From: DTPU01 sp963827855
GTDB taxonomy: Bacteria; Planctomycetota; Phycisphaerae; Sedimentisphaerales; Anaerobacaceae
NCBI GenBank assembly: GCA_963827855.1
Contig: CAWHBY010000002.1
Coordinates: 2,170,001 to 2,234,000, forward strand
DNA length: 64,000 nt
Direction of reading: 5' to 3'
The notes under the pieces were generated by a model. That model ran no database searches. It was given only the letters and a program-made list of their open reading frames with translations, and was not told where the DNA came from. Both the position numbers and the translations under genes were made by a program. Within the stretch, counting starts at the first letter, position 1. Each line of letters opens with the position of its first letter. Positions 61,247 through 64,000 of this stretch are shown piece after piece.

Positions 61247-62551
61247 CTAATCCGACAGGCTCTTGAGGACTTCCAGGCACTCGATCATGGCCCTGCCATT
61301 GTGATAGCCGGCCTTCCAGGGGCTGGCCTTGGGTCCCTGCGCCTGGCCACTGGCGCTGATGGCGCTGTACCACTCGCCATTTTCCCAGTCCACCAAGTTC
61401 TTCTCCACGAAGTCAGAGGTCTTCTCAAAGACCTGGCGATACCTGGGATCATGGGTGCTACGATACATCCGCAGGGAGCTGACCAGGGCCTCTGCCTGGA
61501 CCCACCAGGACTTGCTGCGGTCAGCGGCAGGCTGGTTGAACGGGCCTGTGTAGAAAAATCCACCATGGGCCTCGTCATAGCCATACTTGAGCGAGTATTC
61601 AAACAAGGCCTTGTAGAGGTCCATCAAGGGCGCGTTCGAAAGGCCCGCTGCATCGCAGGCGTCCATGAGCAGCCAGACGTTCTCGATGTCATGGCCGTAC
61701 GAGACCTGGCTGTAGTTGCCATCAAGTCTGGGCGTCCAGTCTCGCTCATACTTGTCCGTGCATGCGACCAGGCCCTTGCGGACCACGGTGTTGCTCTGGA
61801 TGACAATCAACTCCACCAGCCGCTCCCTGGCCAGAGGCAGCCTGGCGGCCCTGTAGAAGGTGGTCATGGCCTCCATCAGGTGCAGATGCGTATTCATCAG
61901 CTTGAAGCCGCTCCGCTCGCCCATAGGCGACCGCTCCTCAGCAGGAGCGGCAGTCCAGTCGCGTTTGAACGACTCCACATAGCCGCCATGGGTCTTGTCG
62001 TGGGCCTTCTCCTCAAGCAGGTTGAACACCCGCACCGCGAGGTCCAGGGCCTCCTTCTTGCCGCTGGCGAGGGCGTACTCGGAGATCGCATACAGCGCGA
62101 AGGACTGCCCATAGAGGTGCTTGTCAGACCTGAGCTGGCGATCGCCCGTGGGGTCGACCTCCCAGTAGAATCCGCCGCAGTTCGGGTCCCACATCTTGTC
62201 CTTGAGGAAACGAAAGCCCAGCTCTGCTGCATCGAGATACTCGGCCTTCTTGTACCCAGCGTGGGCCAGGCGGGAGAATAGCCAGACCATGCGGGCCTGG
62301 GTCACGATCATCTTGGTGCCCGGCCCGAGTGCCTCTCCGTGCAAGCCAAAGTTGAGCGTGTATCCGCCGCTCGTCCGGTCCAGGCTCTTGCTGTACCAGA
62401 AGGGCGCGATGTTCTGGTTGAGGATCTTCTCGATCCTGGCGGCATACTGCCTCGCCCATTCCGCGTCGCCAGATGTGGCAGCCAAGGCAGGGCCTGTCAG
62501 GGCCATCACGCCTGCCGCGATCCAAAGGCAGCAAAGAACCGGCTTCTCCAT
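61247..62551 (-). CDS. exported AGE-family epimerase (N-acylglucosamine 2-epimerase/cellobiose epimerase type)
   Basis: A 434-residue (alpha/alpha)6-barrel protein with a signal peptide (VLCCLWIAAGVMALTGPALAAT). Conserved positions include LDRTSGGYTLNFGLHGEALG, KMIVTQARMVWLFSRL, HLYGQSFALYAISEYALA, MNTHLHLMEAMTTFYRA, SYGHDIENVWLL and WWVQAEALVSSLRMYR, which carry the Arg, His and Glu residues of the AGE active site. It epimerises C2 of a hexose or disaccharide. ATG 62551 has AAGGAG upstream. It lies near nucleoside hydrolase and GH51 genes, suggesting carbohydrate salvage from plant or algal material. Confidence 0.88.
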   Translation of the reverse strand: MEKPVLCCLWIAAGVMALTGPALAATSGDAEWARQYAARIEKILNQNIAPFWYSKSLDRTSGGYTLNFGLHGEALGPGTKMIVTQARMVWLFSRLAHAGYKKAEYLDAAELGFRFLKDKMWDPNCGGFYWEVDPTGDRQLRSDKHLYGQSFALYAISEYALASGKKEALDLAVRVFNLLEEKAHDKTHGGYVESFKRDWTAAPAEERSPMGERSGFKLMNTHLHLMEAMTTFYRAARLPLARERLVELIVIQSNTVVRKGLVACTDKYERDWTPRLDGNYSQVSYGHDIENVWLLMDACDAAGLSNAPLMDLYKALFEYSLKYGYDEAHGGFFYTGPFNQPAADRSKSWWVQAEALVSSLRMYRSTHDPRYRQVFEKTSDFVEKNLVDWENGEWYSAISASGQAQGPKASPWKAGYHNGRAMIECLEVLKSLSD

Positions 62552-62853
62552 AGGGGCATCTCCTTGCACCCGACTCACACCCGGAGTGGGCCAGGCTATG
62601 TCCCATCCTATCGCAGGCCGATCCTGCGTCAAGGGAGACCCTTTGGCTGCAGTCCAGTGGATCCAGCCGAGCGGCCTTGGGGGTGGCGTGGAGCGGCACT
62701 GCAGGGTATGCTACCCGGCTATGCAGTGGTGCGCCCTCGACGACGAGTCACAAGGACCACTTGTCCGTGCCCAGTGGAGGTACTCCCATGTCCGCAGCCC
62801 ATGGCGCAATTCACACAAGACCAGCAGCCCAAATCCGTAGTCAGGCCGGGGCG

Positions 62854-64000
62854 ATGGCCAGCAGGCGGCAGTTCCTCAGGACTGCCCTGGCAGGCACTGT
62901 AGGCCTGAGCCTGGTGCCCTCGCGGTTCTTTGCGGCCCAGGCCGTTACCGCGACCGTGGGGCACCTCGGCATCGATCTGGGCCAGCCCGCCGTGAAGTTC
63001 AACCGCATGCTCTTCGGCCAGTTCCTGGAGCACTTCCACAGGCAGGTCTATGGAGGGGTCTTTGAGCCGGGCTCGCCGCTGGCAGACGGCCGGGGCTTCC
63101 GCAAGGACGTGATCGCCGCGCTCCGCGAGCTGCAGGTGCCCATCGTCCGTTGGCCGGGCGGGTGCTTCGTGTCCTCGTACCACTGGAGAGAGGGGGTCGG
63201 CAAGGACCGGCAGCCCAGCTTCGACAAGGCCTGGGGAGTGGAGGATCCCAACACCTTCGGTACGGACGAATACGTGCTCTGGTGCAGGGCCATCTGCGCA
63301 GAGCCCTACATCTGCACCAATGCCGGCACCGGCACCGCAGAGGAGATGAGCGACTGGGTCGAGTACTGCAACCTCAAGGACCAGGGCCGCTACGCCCACC
63401 TTCGCCAGGCCAATGGCTTTGCAGAACCCCATGGCGTCAAATACTGGAGCGTAGGCAACGAGAACTATGGGGCGTGGGAGATCGGCGCGAAGACCGTGGC
63501 CGAGTGGGGCGTGCTCGTGCGGGAGTCTGCCAAGATGATGCGGGCGGTCGATCCCAGCATCCAACTGCTTGCAGCAGCCACTGCGGACCGGGACTGGACC
63601 CTGCCTCTGCTCAAGACTGCAGGCCACCTGCTCAACTACGTCAGCATCCACGGCTACTTCGACCCCCTGTGGGCCCGCAATGAGCCCGCGGACTACCTGA
63701 CGTGCATGATCCGCTCCACGCAGCCTGAGCAGGCCATCCTCAACACCATCAAGATCATCGAGGAGGCAGGTCTCAAGGACCGCGTCAAGATCGCATACGA
63801 TGAATGGAACCTCCGCGGCTGGCACCACCCGCCGGGATCGCCCGGCCCGGGGCCCGTGCAGGAGCTGATCCAGCAGCGGGACAAGAACGACCTGAACGAG
63901 ACCTATACCATGGCCGACGCCCTGTTCTCTGCGTGCTTCCTCAATGCCTGCCTCCGCCAGGGGCAGCACGTCCACATGGCCTGCATGGCGCCCGTGGTCA
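62854..64000 (+). CDS. Tat-exported alpha-L-arabinofuranosidase (GH51), C-terminus outside the window
   Basis: 382 codons are visible; the gene continues past the right edge. It starts ASRRQFLRTALAGTVGLSL, a twin-arginine signal, so it is folded in the cytoplasm and exported by the TatA/TatC pair encoded at 8288-9370. The GH51 TIM barrel follows: GIDLGQPAVKFNRMLFGQFL, RWPGGCFVSSYHW, the acid/base Glu203 in SVGNENYG and the nucleophile Glu317 in AYDEWN. It removes terminal arabinofuranose from arabinan, arabinoxylan or arabinogalactan. No ribosome site is strong; a GGCCGGGG precedes ATG 62854. Confidence 0.93.
   Translation, partial: MASRRQFLRTALAGTVGLSLVPSRFFAAQAVTATVGHLGIDLGQPAVKFNRMLFGQFLEHFHRQVYGGVFEPGSPLADGRGFRKDVIAALRELQVPIVRWPGGCFVSSYHWREGVGKDRQPSFDKAWGVEDPNTFGTDEYVLWCRAICAEPYICTNAGTGTAEEMSDWVEYCNLKDQGRYAHLRQANGFAEPHGVKYWSVGNENYGAWEIGAKTVAEWGVLVRESAKMMRAVDPSIQLLAAATADRDWTLPLLKTAGHLLNYVSIHGYFDPLWARNEPADYLTCMIRSTQPEQAILNTIKIIEEAGLKDRVKIAYDEWNLRGWHHPPGSPGPGPVQELIQQRDKNDLNETYTMADALFSACFLNACLRQGQHVHMACMAPVV

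Overview
The window is a GC-rich bacterial segment (about 60% by eye). The gene families point to Planctomycetota, most likely a Phycisphaerae or Sedimentisphaerales relative. The supporting features are two Ser/Thr kinases, one fused to a formylglycine-generating-enzyme-type domain and a hydrolase; several ECF sigma modules; a lamin-tail/CotH giant; GH51 and AGE-type sugar enzymes with export signals; and large intergenic repeats. This placement is inference from gene content: no rRNA or tRNA gene was seen.

Layout. 1-9.4 kb: an edge-truncated secreted protein, a deaminase, a flavodoxin, an FKBP isomerase, a stand-alone LigD-type phosphoesterase, a B12/radical SAM protein, a zinc alcohol dehydrogenase, a tRNA-dihydrouridine synthase, then tatC and tatA. 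9.6-9.85 kb: a compact small-peptide or sRNA unit with its own promoter and terminator. 9.85-16.4 kb: a frameshifted sugar-isomerase-like gene, an ECF sigma/membrane/Spy-like operon, an EF-hand Spy-like protein, a Ser/Thr kinase and a CsgG-like lipoprotein. 16.7-24.6 kb: two MFS transporters, purC, a frameshifted HD hydrolase, a cupin, and a blaI/blaR1-like pair whose sensor carries a beta-helix. 24.8-29.9 kb: a thioesterase and the hisC-hisB-ispF-cysS-ruvC run. 30.1-34.3 kb: a kinase/FGE/hydrolase polypeptide followed by an ECF sigma gene. 34.4-37.3 kb: a repeat-rich scar with an orphan higA. 37.3-46.4 kb: an exported tail-tube-fold protein, ruvAB, the cdsA-phoH-ybeY-recO run and purH. 46.6-53.2 kb: a lipoprotein, a second ECF operon, metK and nadB. 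53.2-64 kb: a 1501-residue CotH protein, a DUF502 protein, a nucleoside hydrolase, a SagB-like oxidoreductase, an AGE epimerase and an edge-truncated Tat-exported GH51.

The intergenic DNA is the most unusual part. (1) Four copies of a roughly 430-450 bp element with about 30 bp terminal inverted repeats occur at 34.4, 36.4, 40.4 and 58.8 kb. Paired arms differ between copies by compensating changes, so the element appears selected to fold. (2) Many gene junctions carry heptanucleotide arrays facing each other as inverted pairs; the 7-mer differs by site but the two arms match, and some arrays run into genes and encode C-terminal tails. (3) A short inverted repeat family contributes the TAG stop codon of three different genes. 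(4) A fourth short element family has one complete and several partial copies. Five otherwise intact genes are split by single frameshifts at GCGC-rich spots, which may be consensus errors or real decay.
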